64,000 bases of DNA from Boswellia sacra (Eukaryota > Streptophyta > Magnoliopsida > Sapindales > Burseraceae). The position numbers and the translations under genes were made by a program. The notes beneath the pieces are model-generated. The model was not told the DNA's origin. It ran no database searches and worked only from the letters and a program-made list of their open reading frames with translations. The stretch spans positions 62,001 through 126,000 of the forward strand of contig SNVD02006885.1 in NCBI GenBank assembly GCA_013180625.2, written 5' to 3'. Numbering within the stretch: the stretch's first letter is position 1; each line of letters begins with the position of its first letter. This document shows positions 12,280 through 25,100 of the stretch, piece by piece.

Positions 12280-13095
12280 CAGTGGCGGATCCAGGATTTT
12301 ATCTTAGAGGGAGCACCTTTATTATTTTAAAATGAATATTTTTTAAACATCAATAGTACATAAGAAGTTATTAAAAAAATATATAAATAGGAGACACAGT
12401 GAATCTTATATTTCAAAATTAAATAAACCTAATACAATAATCAAAGTATAAAATACTAATACTTAATAATTTATTCTATAAAACATAACAATTATTGTCA
12501 TTGACGAGTATTTATATTTAAAAAAACATAGTAGAATTATCCTATTATCATGTATAAAAAATATTATTATTTATATTCGTAGATTAGCATTATAATAAAA
12601 AATTCGGCTTCTATGTTTGAAACTCGCAAAAAAGTCTTTTACATTAATTTCAGGATAACTTTTTATTGAATTATTAACATTTTTCTTAGATATGAAATAT
12701 ATGATTATGTCAAACTAAAAATAAATTTTCTTTTATAATATCTCTATATTTTTTAAAAAATTATTAATTTACAATAACCATTACACTTTATCCAAAAAGG
12801 CTATAAATGTATAAAAAGAATAAGAAGGCTCAAACAAAATTTTTTTTAAATATAAAGTTTACTAATTTTATGCTATTTGATACATTTAAATTATAAAGAG
12901 AAAGACATAATACAAATATTATATATTATATAGTTATAAAAATATAAGTTTGATAGGATATTAATTTAAAAATAAAATAGAGAAAGAAAGAAAGACAATT
13001 AAAATATTAGTTTTTTTTAGAAGGGTGTAACTTTGAATGATTAGAAGTAAGGGAGTAAAAAGAGTTTTGAAAATTTCAGAAGGGGTCTATCACTG
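12280..13095. mobile_element. Non-autonomous hAT-type element with 8-bp TSD
   Basis: Both ends start CAGTG when read inward: CAGTGGCGGATCCAG on the left, CAGTGATAGACCCC on the right. The element is flanked by exact 8-bp duplications ATCATAAT (12272-12279 and 13096-13103). An 8-bp TSD with CAGTG-type termini is the hAT pattern. The 816-bp interior is AT-rich and has no transposase frame. Confidence 0.85.
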
Positions 13096-13329
13096 ATCAT
13101 AATGAACAAATTTTTAAAGATAGTTTCATTTTTAATCTACTCATAAATTTTAGATATTTTTTTTAACTTTTTTTTAACTTTTTTGATTAACTTGAATTGT
13201 TGGATTATGGTGAGAATGAGACAACAAATATGTCCAATTGCCGATATTACCATGAGCACAATATAATTATTATCTTTATTTAATATTAATATAAATATAA
13301 AAAAGTGGGAATGGAATGGGTTCAGAGAG

Positions 13330-14035
13330 AGACTCCAACTAAGTAAACTTTGTGTTTGTCATATTTGTACAACTCAATAAAAATTCTTCCAGTCCGTTCA
13401 ACACCTTTTCTCTCTCTTTCTTCGAGTCTTTCAGCGCTTCTTCTTCTTCTTCTTCCTCTTCTGGTAATGAACTTGTCTTCTCCTCCTTCCAATCTTCAAT
13501 GTTCAACTCCGTGCCTCTTTTCACCATTTTACGTGTGCCAATTACTTCTCTTTTTGTTTCTTATTGGCGAATCCCAGATCTGGTTATGCTTGTTTTAATG
13601 TAAATTTCAATTCAGATTGATGTTTAGAAGTTTTAAACTTTCGTGTTTTGCTGAATTTCTGGGATCAGTTATGGAAACTTAGCAGATTGTTGAGTTTCTT
13701 ATGCTTTAGAATCAATGGTGTTGCTTCTTTACTTTTTATTTTTTCTTTGCTAATGAAACAGTTTTGATCTTATTATGTTACTGACTGGCTGCTGGTTTTT
13801 ACATTTCTAATGCAGATTTATTGCTATTTGTGTCTGGGTTTGCGGTTGGCTAATTGGAAAGTTTGACAATAGTGGGGCTTACTTGCTGCAATTGGGTATA
13901 TATTTCGGTGTTTCAGTTGATGAGAATGTTTTGTTTGCATTTGGATGTTGTTGTAGACAGCTGAAATTGAATTGGGTTTGGTTGAACAGTGAGGTATTGA
14001 AGTTCATTCAATTTGGATATTAAGGGTTGTTAAAA
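13330..14035 (+). promoter_or_regulatory. HPAT 5'UTR with leader intron
   Basis: A CT/TTC-rich leader (13440-13460, TTC repeats) ends at a donor CTG|GTAATG at 13463/13464. A matching acceptor TTCTAATGCAG lies at 13815. The exon then runs from 13816 to the ATG at 14036. The transcript start is inferred only from the pyrimidine-rich character near 13330. Confidence 0.6.
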
Positions 14036-17000
14036 ATGATGGCGAGAAAAAATAAAGGGCATGTGTCGCCATTGCTTTTGGTGCTTTTGGCTCTGGGGTT
14101 TTTCTTTGCTACTTATAATTTGATAATAATGGCAATAAGTTACAAGGCTTCGATGAACCGGGAAGCGGATGAATTGGATATTATGCCTAATAATGGTGTA
14201 GGGAATTCCAGTTTGAGATACCATGTTGCCCTTACAGCAACTGATGCTCCCTATAGCCAATGGCAGTCTCGGATTATGTACTATTGGTATAAGAAAGTGA
14301 AAGACATGCCTGGATCGGACGTGGGAAAGTTTACACGAATTCTGCATTCAGGAAAGCCTGACAATTTGATGGAGGAGATTCCATCTTTCGTTGTAGATCC
14401 TCTTCCAGAAGGTCTAGACCGGGTCAGAATCTTTCACTATTCCCTGTTTCTGTTTCTCTTAATTTCTTTGTTGTATGTGTTTTAATTATTTAGAAACTAA
14501 TATTATTATAATCATTGTTTATGCCTCATGTGGCTTGCAAGTGAGCCATTTAACACTGAGGGATTCGAAGGTAGTACCACAGGTCATTTTAAGGTTAATT
14601 CAAAATTAAGAAACCACTTGCTCAAACTTGTAGGTATTGGCTCAATTGTAGCATTTAAACTCTTAACAGTATGTTGTGCATCATATGTGCAGTTTGTGCT
14701 CTATTTCATCCTCCGTTACCTCCAAGGGTAGGCTTAGTGGTAACTGGTAATAATACTTGTCCCTGTCACTGAGGGCAAGGGTTCATACCCATGGGGGCAA
14801 CTACTTGACACACACACACATATAAGTCTCTCACTTCCAAAAAAGAAAAAGGTTGTTCTATCCCTATAGTTCATTCAGCCCAAGGCAGTGTGGAACATGT
14901 TTCATGCCTTAGAAGGAAGAGAAAACTTGCTAAATTGAATAGAGCTCCTATAGTTTCACCTAATTGTGCTTTTAAAGTGAGGTACCGTACATGCAGCAAA
15001 GGTTCATCCACCTTAATGATTAGAATGATTTCTTACTTGCATTATTTTATTTGATTCGCCTCCACCATAATTGATGGTAGAGAGCTGATATGCATACTCC
15101 AACTGGTTTTACCTTATTTTCCATTTCCACATTTGGGTAAAATATCAGTCATTCTGTTGTTATATACTTCTATCAGCGATTTTCCATTTCTTAAATTTTC
15201 TGAAAGTTTATTGTTCTGTGCAGGGATATATAGTCTTAAACAGACCATGGGCTTTCGTGCAATGGCTGGAGAAGGCAACAATTGAGGAAGAGTAAGTATC
15301 TTAGACCACTTGCCTTTCCACTTTTCATTTGTTAACGCAACAATTGAGTTTGAGCAAGTTAACTTGTGACTTGTAACTTCTCTTTTATGTCTCTGAAATC
15401 TGAAAACTAGCGGATTATATAACTGATGCAGATACATCCTAATGGCAGAGCCTGACCACATATTTGTAAATCCTTTGCCTAATTTATCTCGTGGAAGTCA
15501 ACCAGCAGGTTTCCCATTTTTCTACATTAAACCGGCTGAACATGAAAAAATTCTTAGGAAGTACTATCCTGAGGAGATGGGTCCAGTGACCAATATTGAT
15601 CCAATTGGGAATTCTCCTGTAATCATTAAGAAGGTAGAAATCTTGTCAATATTAGAACATTTGAACCAGTTGCTCAAATCTTGCATGACTGACCAATCAA
15701 CTTCCGTAAATTTTATAATTTCTACTGATTTAGCTGGAGCTCCACATCCAAAAGACAATAGTTAGAATTCAAGAAGATGTTGCTATTTCCATGGCACCAT
15801 TTTCTTGGCACAAATTGCGAGCCAGTGTATCAGTGCAGTTTCAATGATTGAGATTCAATCATTCAAAGTACTTTGAGCAAAAGGATATTTGTGAAATATT
15901 TTGTGTCAAAGAAAACGGTTAAAATCCAAAACCTTATTATATACATTTACTATACAATTGATAGAACATAATGGATTAATTCACTTTCAATAGTTAAGAT
16001 TACATCGAACATATGTTGTCCTTGATCTGCATTAATTTTTTATATCATGTATAATCTCACATGTGAAAACTGTTGCAAGCAAATGATCTTGAAAGTTTTG
16101 TCATAATTTTGTAAAGAGGAAGGGGCATTGATGTTGGCCCTCCCTCGATCACCCTTCAAACCCCAACACACCCTCTCCTCCTCCTCCTCCCTCCTTCCCA
16201 ACCCCACCCCCAACACAGCGCACACACCACCACCCCCACCCAACCCAACCCAAACCCCCAACCCACCCCCACCCACCCTCCACCCAACAAAAAAAACATA
16301 GAATCGCCCTATATATTTTGGGGATATGTACATTTTTTGTTGTTCTTTATCATCATTGCTGTTTTGGTGGACTGCCCACTTTCCATTCATAAAAGATGTT
16401 GCATTATTAACGTGAATCAACCAAACTGTCTTTTGCAGTCTTTGCTGGAGGAAATTTCTCCTATTTGGCTGAATGTTTCATTGAGAATGAAAGATGACCC
16501 ACAGACTGATAAGGCATTTGGATGGGTGCTAGAAATGTAAGTAATACTCCAGGAAATTTTATATTCACTTGTCTTCATATTATGGCTTTTCATGTTATTG
16601 ACATGTCTTATTGAACTCAGGTATGCATATGCTGTAGCATCAGCATTAAATGGTGTACGGCATATACTTCGTAAAGATTTTATGCTTCAGGTTCTTACAT
16701 TACGTAAAGCATGATAAAGTATTTTCTATATTTCTTGTTTCATTAAGTCACTCATAAATAACTTTAATCTTCTATTTTTCCAGCCACCTTGGGATTTAGA
16801 AGTTGGGAAGAAGTTCATAATCCATTATACTTATGGCTGTGACTACTCTTTAAAGGTTAAACTCTCTCTCGCTTCTTTTTCTATCTAATGATTTAACTAT
16901 AATTGTTTCACATTTTCTTTTCTTGCTTTTTTGCTTTTATTTATAATGACAAGCTGCTGGTCCTACAATTTTTTTTTTTGGTTTAAAGCCTTTTAGTTCT

Positions 17001-18560
17001 GGCTTATGTCGATATTTCTCAGTCATTATCGTAATTTGGTTGTAATACAGGGAGAGTTGACTTATGGAAAGATTGGAGAATGGCGTTTTGACAAGAGATC
17101 TTATCTTAGTGGTCCTCCACCAAGAAACCTCTCCTTACCACCTCCAGGAGTTCCTGAAAGTGTGGTATGTTCTTCATTAAAATTTCATCTTTAAGAGATT
17201 AACTAGGAAATTAAATGCTGGAACATCTTGGTAATAAAAGATGCTAGTGGACTGATGCTCAAATTGTGAGTTCCCCTGTCCGATAATAAAGATATTTCCT
17301 ATGTGTAGAACAGACTATACAGGACACAGAAGAATGTTGAATTAATTGCCAAGTTTTATGCTTCTTTTTCCAACAAATCATAGTGATGCAGCTGGGAAGC
17401 TTAGGATTCTTTGCTGCACTATGTTGTTCATAGTTGATAGGTTCTCGTTAATGCTATTAGCATAAGCCATATTGTTTTTCCTAGTACTAATAAGATGCAT
17501 CACCTTGAAGCTTGTTATGCTGAAATGATATTGTTGCTTTGTCAACAATCTTTCTGGCATCCTACTAGTGCTGTCCTTAAGGATTGGAACTTGTTACCTT
17601 TCTATGTAAATCAGTTAGTGCATTTGGTTCTTTTTCAGTTAAATTTAATTTTTCTAGTTAATAATTCAAGCAAATGGTCGTACAGAGTTACCTTTAATTT
17701 GCTTTTCTTAGAAAGGATAACCGAAATTTTGGTCCCCTGATCTATTTGGTAAAACATTTCCTCCACATTAAATGAATTCTTCCATTGTTTAAATTCATTA
17801 TTACTAAAGAAGATCAAGTAAAATATGGGATATTATCAACACTATAAACTTTTCTTGTGAAAAAATTATTTTTAGGAATATCAAAGTATACCTGTGGTTG
17901 AAGAAATAAGAAATTGGAAGCTGCATTTATGGTGTTGGTTCTAATTACTCGCTGTGATGTATTCTTATAAGGTCTTGCATGTTGCAGGAAATCCAGCAAC
18001 TAGTATGATGCACCAATATATTCTTTCAGCACCCCAGAGAATTTCTGTTTTAAGATGTGCAAAAGAATTAAAAAAATTAATTGGTGGTGGCCTCAGATAA
18101 AACCCCTTAATTAATGAAAAATGCTGCAAGCAGCTAATCGTATATTGGGTTTCCAATTTGCATTCGACCAACAATTGTTGTTATGCATGTTGTCCTGGTA
18201 AACAACTAGTAACCTGTGTGAAAAGAAATAAATTTGTTGTTTTTTTTGTAAATAAGGAATGACCCCTCGTAACCTGTGTGAAAAGAATTAAATTTGTTAT
18301 CCTAGCTTTTAGTTGTTTTGTTGTAGTACTTCTACTTGTTTCATTGTATTGACCACAAGGATTCTATTATCATCATGTTATCTTTAATGATGCATACCAA
18401 GTCCTAAGAAGAATATTTGGTCATTTTATGCATACTAAGCTGTTGAAGCAGTATCTCTCTAACTGATCTATCTTCCCTGCAAGTGCAGGTGAGACTTGTG
18501 AAGATGATGAATGAGGCTACTGCTAATATTCCCGGGTGGGACACATTAACTAGTGGCTGA
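14036..18560 (+). CDS. HPAT: Hydroxyproline O-arabinosyltransferase (HPAT/RDN1 family, GT95)
   Basis: Eight coding exons: 14036-14422, 15224-15291, 15432-15633, 16439-16536, 16621-16690, 16784-16855, 17051-17164, 18489-18560. All join in frame at GT/AG sites to 360 codons, the usual family length. A short basic N terminus (MMARKNKGH) and one hydrophobic segment (about 12-34) give a type II Golgi anchor. The lumenal part has YHVALTATDAPYSQWQ, GYIVLNRPWAFVQW, the MAEPDHIF block (156-163), and PPWDLEVGKKFIIHYTYGCDY. Enzymes of this family add the first arabinose to hydroxyproline in extensins and CLE peptides; Medicago RDN1 controls nodule number this way. Which paralogue (HPAT1/2/3) is not determined. 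It converges on the phospholipase gene. The frame is intact. Confidence 0.93.
14726..14850 (+). repeat. tRNA-derived SINE-like repeat in HPAT intron 1
   Basis: Contains GGTAGGCTTAGTGGTAA (A-box-like) and GGGCAAGGGTTCATACCC (B-box-like), spaced as in a pol III promoter, then a (CA)n and A-rich tail. It is clearly related to the copy at 19915: both have TAGTGGTAA, then CCC.TCA.TGAGG.CAAGGG.TTCA. It is not a functional tRNA gene, since no cloverleaf closes. Confidence 0.6.
16130..16292 (+). repeat. C-rich low-complexity tract in HPAT intron 3
   Basis: Almost pure C/A/T with runs such as CCACCCCCACCCAACCC. The minus strand therefore carries many G3-G5 runs at short spacing between about 16192 and 16287, which is enough for G-quadruplexes. 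The surrounding DNA is AT-rich, so the tract stands out sharply. Confidence 0.85.
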
Positions 18561-19487
18561 TATCAAAGGAAGACCATATGCTAGCAGAAATTTTGTTTGG
18601 TTGCTGATACCAGCATTCTCCAGAAGAGATTTGTTGATACGAATCACAGGTAGCAAAAGGATGGTATAGGTGGAGAAGAGGAAATTACAAGTCAAATAAG
18701 GGATCTTAAACTATTCATGCTTCTTAATATATGCATGAAGGCCCCTAAATTCTTCTGCTCTTATATTTGTTACCTTCAGAGTATATAGTTGAATTTTGGT
18801 TGTGAAATTTTTTAAACCTGTAAATTTTCAATTCGTTGCTGTTAGGACTTATTTTACTTTCTCTCTCTTTTTTTTTTTTTCGGTTGTTGGTTCGGAAAGT
18901 AACTCATGGAGAAAATTTCTTTTTCCCACTGATATAGACATAGAAGTGAATGTGCTGTTGCAACCATCTGAATTTGTTCAGAGAATTTTTGCGCGCGCGA
19001 AACATGTCTTTGATATTTTATGAGGCATAGAGTGCACAAATGCTGACTTTTCGGTCATTCCTTCTATTTTTTACAGCTATGAGTTGAGCTTCCCTGGATG
19101 TAGAGAATATTGTCTCAATAGTTATCCTTTACAGAGCATGGTAACAAAGCAAAGTGGAAAGAGTTTGCCCAAATCTTCTAGCAAGGATTCATCGGTAGTG
19201 GGTACATAACGTTGATATTAAGAGACAGCAATTCAGATTATGACACGCTAAGAGCACATTATTTGTTTGCTAACATTTTTCTTATCATTTTTCTTTTCAT
19301 TTCTCTATATAATAATGGGTCTTAGCATTCTAATGATGAATGTAAAAAATAAAGAAATCGATAGTAGATGTGCTAATGCAATAGTGGCCTATGCAATTGA
19401 AGATGCATTGTAGTTCAATTTTGTGTTGCTTCGATTGTGCCCATTTACGTACTGTGTTTTTGTTTTTAAATTGATTTAAGTCCTATC
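18561..19487 (+). other. HPAT 3'UTR and flank, unit A of a segmental duplication
   Basis: Begins right after the HPAT stop. From about 18607 it aligns with 20926-21840: AGAGATTTGTTGATACGAATCACAG against AGAGATTTGTCGACATCAATTACAG, then GTAGCAAAAGG.TGGTAT, AACTCATGGA, ACTGATATAGAC and GTGGAAA..GTTTGCCC, in the same order. A poly-T run lies at 18868-18881. No separate gene is seen. Confidence 0.75.
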
Positions 19488-19692
19488 TCAAACAAGCGTT
19501 TTACTGCATCTTCCATGTATTGCTTTCCTTCCCTCGACAGTCACTTTCTCCCTTTTCCTTCGAGGGAGACTCGTGAGGATGTCATCTCCGTTAAGCACTG
19601 CTGCCAGTTTCAATAGCTGCTCCTGGAGTTCACAATCTTACCATCGTCCTTGGCCGCACTTTTTCCAATCTTGACTGGATTTGGCAGTTGCT
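19488..19692 (-). pseudogene. Dead copy of the NPC last exon
   Basis: On the minus strand from 19692 the sequence reads EQLPNPVKIGKSAAKDDGK and then hits a stop. Further down, [10 protein letters not shown] survives in another frame. It aligns with the functional exon 22183-22478 ([10 protein letters not shown].., [10 protein letters not shown]) and retains the region around the splice acceptor, but has frameshifts and lacks the rest of the gene. It is the NPC half of duplication unit A. Confidence 0.85.
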
Positions 19693-20925
19693 CTGTTCAA
19701 AATAGCATACAAAGCTTTTACTATAAAGCAAGCACAAAATGTAATGAACATGTTAATTCAATTGAGTTTCGCCATCCTAACATGAAACTCTCATCATTCA
19801 AGGCCTGTGCACACCACATAATCTTATCGTCCTTTGTACAAACATGAAAAAATTTTGCTAAAATTAATTTTGGTACAAAATCTTTTGATCAATTAAGGAC
19901 ATACGGGGAACCTAAAGGTTGGATATAGTGGTAAATAGTTTTTGGCCCCATCATTGAGGTCAAGGGCTTCAATCCGTTTAAAGCCACTTAATTGGGACAT
20001 GTCCGGCTACCAATGAAAAGGGTTATATGAGGAAATTTGGTATGTATATTTCTGTGTATTACAAATGTTCGCATGAGAATTCCATCACAAGTTTAGAGGA
20101 GTTTGAAAGATTCTAATTTGACTGTAGAGATTCGACAAGTACAAAAAGAAGGATAACATAGTGAATAAAAAATAAGTGAAATTAACTATATCAATGTGAA
20201 ACACTTGATGTAGCAAGTCAATTGCTATATCAATTTATATATATGCATAAGAAAAAAAAGTTGTATAAAACTTTTTTAACGGTAGTGTTGTTGAAAGATC
20301 CCCACATTGACAGTATCAGTCATTTATTGGCTGGTATGGTTATTCGAACTTTAAAAGAAAATTTAGTTTTAGCTATCTATACATTAAATTGCAACGTTTA
20401 TAAAACTTGAAGTTCATGGAATATCCTAAGATTTGACAAAACATTACAAAACCTCTGAATTAAAAAAAAAATCATTACAAAACCTTCCCTTAGACCGTTA
20501 TTTTTATGGTAAAATAGATTATAAATGATTTAATGATAGTTAAGGTCCCTAAAGACTCATTGATGTTTAACCAAATCCTATTGCTCTATGAAAATTACCC
20601 TTTCATTTAAGGATTTAGCTATAATATATTTGATGTATTAATAGATCACTTTGTATAAAAGTTATAAATGAGCATATAAGATTGTAAACACATACATAAA
20701 ACTTATAAACAATTAAAGAAAAGCTTGTAAATAACCATTATGTAAAAGTTGTAGATGAGGTATATAAAGGTTTTGAATTTTTTTTTTAAATTATTTACAA
20801 GTTTTATATATAAGAATACAATTTTGATATTCTAATTGCAAATTACAACTTTATGTGAAGTGAAGTATTGTAAAGTGATCCTTCCACCTACTACGAAGGC
20901 CCATTTGGGAAAATTCAAATAACCT
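19693..20925. other. Intergenic region between duplication units
   Basis: Holds a SINE-like copy at about 19915-20060 and otherwise AT-rich sequence. An approximate repeat of GTAAACA/TATAAAAGTTGTAGATGAG-like phrases lies at 20640-20760. No gene is supported. Confidence 0.4.
19915..20060 (+). repeat. Second SINE-like repeat of the same family as 14726
   Basis: AGGTTGGATATAGTGGTAA followed by CATTGAGGTCAAGGGCTTCAATCC gives A- and B-box-like motifs at the same spacing as in the HPAT intron copy. It is more diverged at the B box. Confidence 0.55.
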
Positions 20926-21840
20926 ACTAATATTCTCCTGAAGAGATTTGTCGACATCAATTACAGGTAGCAAAAGGGTGGTATGGGTGGAGAAAGAGAA
21001 TATTTAAGGCTCATTTGTTTCAATTTCTTCTAATAGAGTTTATACGAGTAGAGCTTTTATTAAAAAATTATTAGTTGTTTGTTGAAATAAATATAAAAAT
21101 ACTTATTTTAATTGAATTACCAAAAGAGAATTTTATTACAAAGAAAGAAAAAATTAAAATATTTAAGATTGAATGAGGATATCTTAGACATTTTAAAACT
21201 TAAAAAAAATTAAAAAATGATTATATGAAAAAAAAATCTCAATTTGTTAAGTATCAATCAAATGACACAAAATAAAATTGAAAAGGATTTTAATATCAAA
21301 AGAGCTCTTTCAGTTAAATAGATACACACAAACAAACACGCTCTGAGTCAAATAAGAGACCCTACATTATTCATACTCCTTAATAAAATCACGGAGGACC
21401 CGAAGTTCTGCGCATATTTGTTACATTCAGAGCATATAGTTGAATTTTTGTTGTGAAATGTTCTAAACCTGAAGTTATCAGATGTTTACTATTAGGACTT
21501 CTTTTACTATTTTTTTGTTCAGAAATTAACTCATGGAAAAGATTTCTTGCTCCTACTGATATAGACGAATGTGCTATTTCAAATATCTGACTAATTTGTT
21601 TAGAAAAATTGTATGTGGGTGAAGCATGTGTTTGATGTTGGATGAGGCCTAAAAGTGCACCAATGTAGAACTTTCTGGTCAATCCTCTGATTCTTTTCAG
21701 TGTATGAGCTGATCTTCCCTTTATCTGGACCTTACTAAAAGATTGCTGGGAGATTATTTCTGGAGGTAGAGTATATAGACTCAATAACTATTCTTTACAG
21801 ACCATAATAGCAAAATAAAGTGGAAAAAAATTTGCCCCAA
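20926..21840 (+). pseudogene. Duplicate of the HPAT 3'UTR, unit B
   Basis: Aligns with 18607-19190 in the same order and orientation. It is interrupted by an extra block at about 21004-21340 that is absent from unit A. No HPAT coding sequence is included, so this is a non-coding duplicate lying just downstream of the functional NPC gene. Confidence 0.75.
21004..21340. mobile_element. MITE-like insertion inside duplication unit B
   Basis: Comparing unit A (about 18683) with unit B shows roughly 335 extra bases. Their ends read inward GGCTCATTTGTTTCAA and, in reverse complement, GAGCGTGTTTGTTTGTG, an imperfect terminal inverted repeat. The empty site in unit A supports insertion after the duplication. 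Confidence 0.6.
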
Positions 21841-22182
21841 ATCTTCCAGGAAGGATTAGGATTGTTTTGACAAACGAATGCAGGCAGGTTATAATTTTCT
21901 AGGTGAAGGACAACTTGAAGCTACCATTAATTCTTTTTCCCGATTACTAGTTTAATTTGCTGAAACTCGAAAGTTTGCCCTTTATAGAGTAACAGCAGAT
22001 AGCAATTGATTACTACTAACACTATGGAGCTGAACTTGCATGGTTACTGATCTCCTTCTTTTCAGATTAATTTCTACATAGAGATTCATAGGACCATTCC
22101 TATCGTTGTACATTATGCAATTTAAGATATGCATTATAGCTCTATACTGCTTCATCGTTTCTTATTACTATGGCAGCTTTGT

Positions 22183-25100
22183 TTAAGGTTTTGATGATCT
22201 AGTAGTGAGGGAGGGCCTCATTTGGACAATCTGTTCATCATCAACTCCCATTGCTTTAGCAAGTTTTCCTGCCTCAAAGAAGCGTTTAACTGCATCTTCC
22301 ATGTATTGCTTTCCTTCCTTGACAGTCATTCCCTTCCCTATTTTTTCAGAGAAACTTGTGAAGATGTTATCTCCCTTTAGCACTGCAGCCAGTTGCAGTA
22401 GCTCCTGCTGGAATTCACTAAGCTCCGCATCTTCTTTGGCCTCACTTTGCCTGATCCTGACAGGAGTTGGCAGTTGCTCTGTTCAAGCAGGATAGAGAAC
22501 TCTTGCCATTAAGCAAGCACATGGTATATAACTATTCAGTTTTATGTTACTTTTATAATTCGCGATATAATAACACTACTCTCACTAATTAATGAATCTC
22601 CTAGCATAATGGTTGAGCAAGAGGTTCAACAATAATAGTTTAAAACTTAAATGAATAACCTGGGCAATCAGTTCTGGGTTGTGTTCTGGTCTGTAAAATG
22701 CCTTCAAATGTGCCAGCCCATTCATCTCTCTTTGTAAGAAAGGGTGAGGACAGATTGAAGAGTTTCTTCACTGTGGCTGGAATGGAAGAGTGCTCATACT
22801 CTGAGGTTGGGAATGGTGATCCATTGGGTCCATGAACAACTGCATCATCATCATGTAATTAAGTAACATTTATAAGACAAGATTTTACTACCATAATGGG
22901 CACGTAATTACATTAATATAACTAGCTTTTTTTTTCCTAATATAGAATATTTATCACATTCAAAACATAAACTACGGCATAACCCAAAAAAAAAAATTGC
23001 ATTAGATGGAGCCAGTTCTTTTTCTTTTTTAGTAACTATCTTTTTAAGTGGATCTTAACGGAATAAGAATTTATAAATGGAGGACAAAATATGCACACAC
23101 AGTCACACACATAGAGAGACTGAAATAATTTGATTGAGTACTCCTGTGTTTTATCTTAATGTCATATAGAAAATGTATTTTTAAAAACTCATTATATTCT
23201 ATAGAAAGAAATTAACTAATCTATATATATACACACACACACTATATTGATTCTGTTAAAATATATATTATCACAAATTTAAAATCAGTTGCTAACAAAA
23301 GTAGAAGAAGACCACCCATCAAAAAGATATGCAGAATTAAGTGCATGCCTTTTTTTGTTTCCCCTTTTTGTTTATTTATTTATTTGTTATATAACTTGTG
23401 AGAGCCAGCATCATCATTTTCCTTTATAAGATATAGATTTTAAGGTGTTTCCTTGAGAGACAAGCTAAAACAACTTTTGTTAATTTCTCCTAAATTTTTT
23501 GTTCAAAAGTAAAGTGTACTGACATCAACAAACAGCAACCCAATAATCGACTCATCGATGGGACAAATTCCGACACTTTTAAGCTTTAAGTAGTTAACAC
23601 TTGGATATTCAAGATTTTAATCCTTATACTTTGATAAAAAGTTAATATTAAGACTTGTAAAATAACTTAACTTAACTATCTAAAATATAAGAGTCAATAA
23701 ATTAGTCTGGAAAACCTGTAATTGTAAGTTAGAAGTGCCACTAGTAAGTTTTGTGCTATGAATATATATGGGTAGGGGTGGGTGGGGTTGGCTTGCTTGT
23801 TACATTTCATTTTATTGTTTTGACAAATGAGCAAGAGAACAAAGTGGAAGGTCTTTTCATCTTTTAGGTATTTCCATCTTCCCTTTTGTGGAAACATAAA
23901 ACAAAAAAGAAAAGTAGTGTGAAATAGAATGCACATTATTATTGACTTAATGGACAAATCATTTTGTGGCTTCTACTAGAGATATTTCGGCTAGGATATG
24001 TTTTATTTTCCATAAGAAAACAATTATTTATTATTATGTGAATTATTATGAATTACAAGTCAACAGCATAAAATAGGATAAGATTGGACGCCAACTTCCA
24101 ATATAATCAACTTTATTATTAAAATAAAATAAAGATAATGCCTAACCTTCAAATGTTTGTTATTAAATTTAGGTATCCAAAATTTCAAAAATAACATTCA
24201 TAATTTCGTCTAAAACATTGCTTAATAGCCTTATATATTTACCTGATAAAATAGTCTAATATAATCTTTGCAATTTTAGACTTAAATTTATAACTATTCA
24301 TTCATAACAATTTAATGTTTGTGAAATTGTCGAGTTGATATTAAAAATAATAATCTTTCATCCCTCTCGTACAACCATTAAATTATAATGAATGAATGAA
24401 AGATTATGAACTTTTGATAAAAATTTAAATCGCAAGAGCCCACTTTTTTTTTTTTCGCATTATATTGCTCATAAATAAAACAATACATAACTCTATTAAC
24501 ATTTAAAAAAAGATGTGTTCTAAACCTAAGGTATCTAATTATTTACAATCTACATATGAAAAGAATTATCATCACAATTCATTGTGTTCAAATTCTACAT
24601 CATTAATTAATCGAATCTTGATCAAACAATTTTAAATCTCTAGTTAAGTGTATTCAAGTATCCTTCCCTACTAATAAAATCCATGTTGATAATATTTTTT
24701 AAATAATTTATTTAGTTCAATTAAAAATAAATTTTTAACTATCCTTATCCTTATAAAATAAATATTACTCACTAAAAAATAGATACATGAACTTACATAT
24801 TTTAAAGTTTCACAAAATAAATTTCTATCTTAAAATTTGACACAGCATCGAATTCCCGTTTCTACCTAAGATTTTTATTTGAAGCTTTTCTAAAAAGTGA
24901 AATGTAAAGCTAAAAGTTGAAATACAGGATATTTTTTTATTTTTTAATCTTTCTATTTTATATATTACAGTTATTTTGAGAGTGTTATTGTTAGTTTTTA
25001 ATAAAATATGAGAATTAAATAATTAATAACTTAGGAAATATTTGTACTCACCGGTGGCCTTCTCGATCCAAGGTGAGACCACAATGGTAGGGACCCGCAC

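Noticed and set aside
14726..14850. Possible tRNA gene
   Set aside because: A and B box motifs are present but there is no acceptor stem or anticodon arm; it fits a SINE better.
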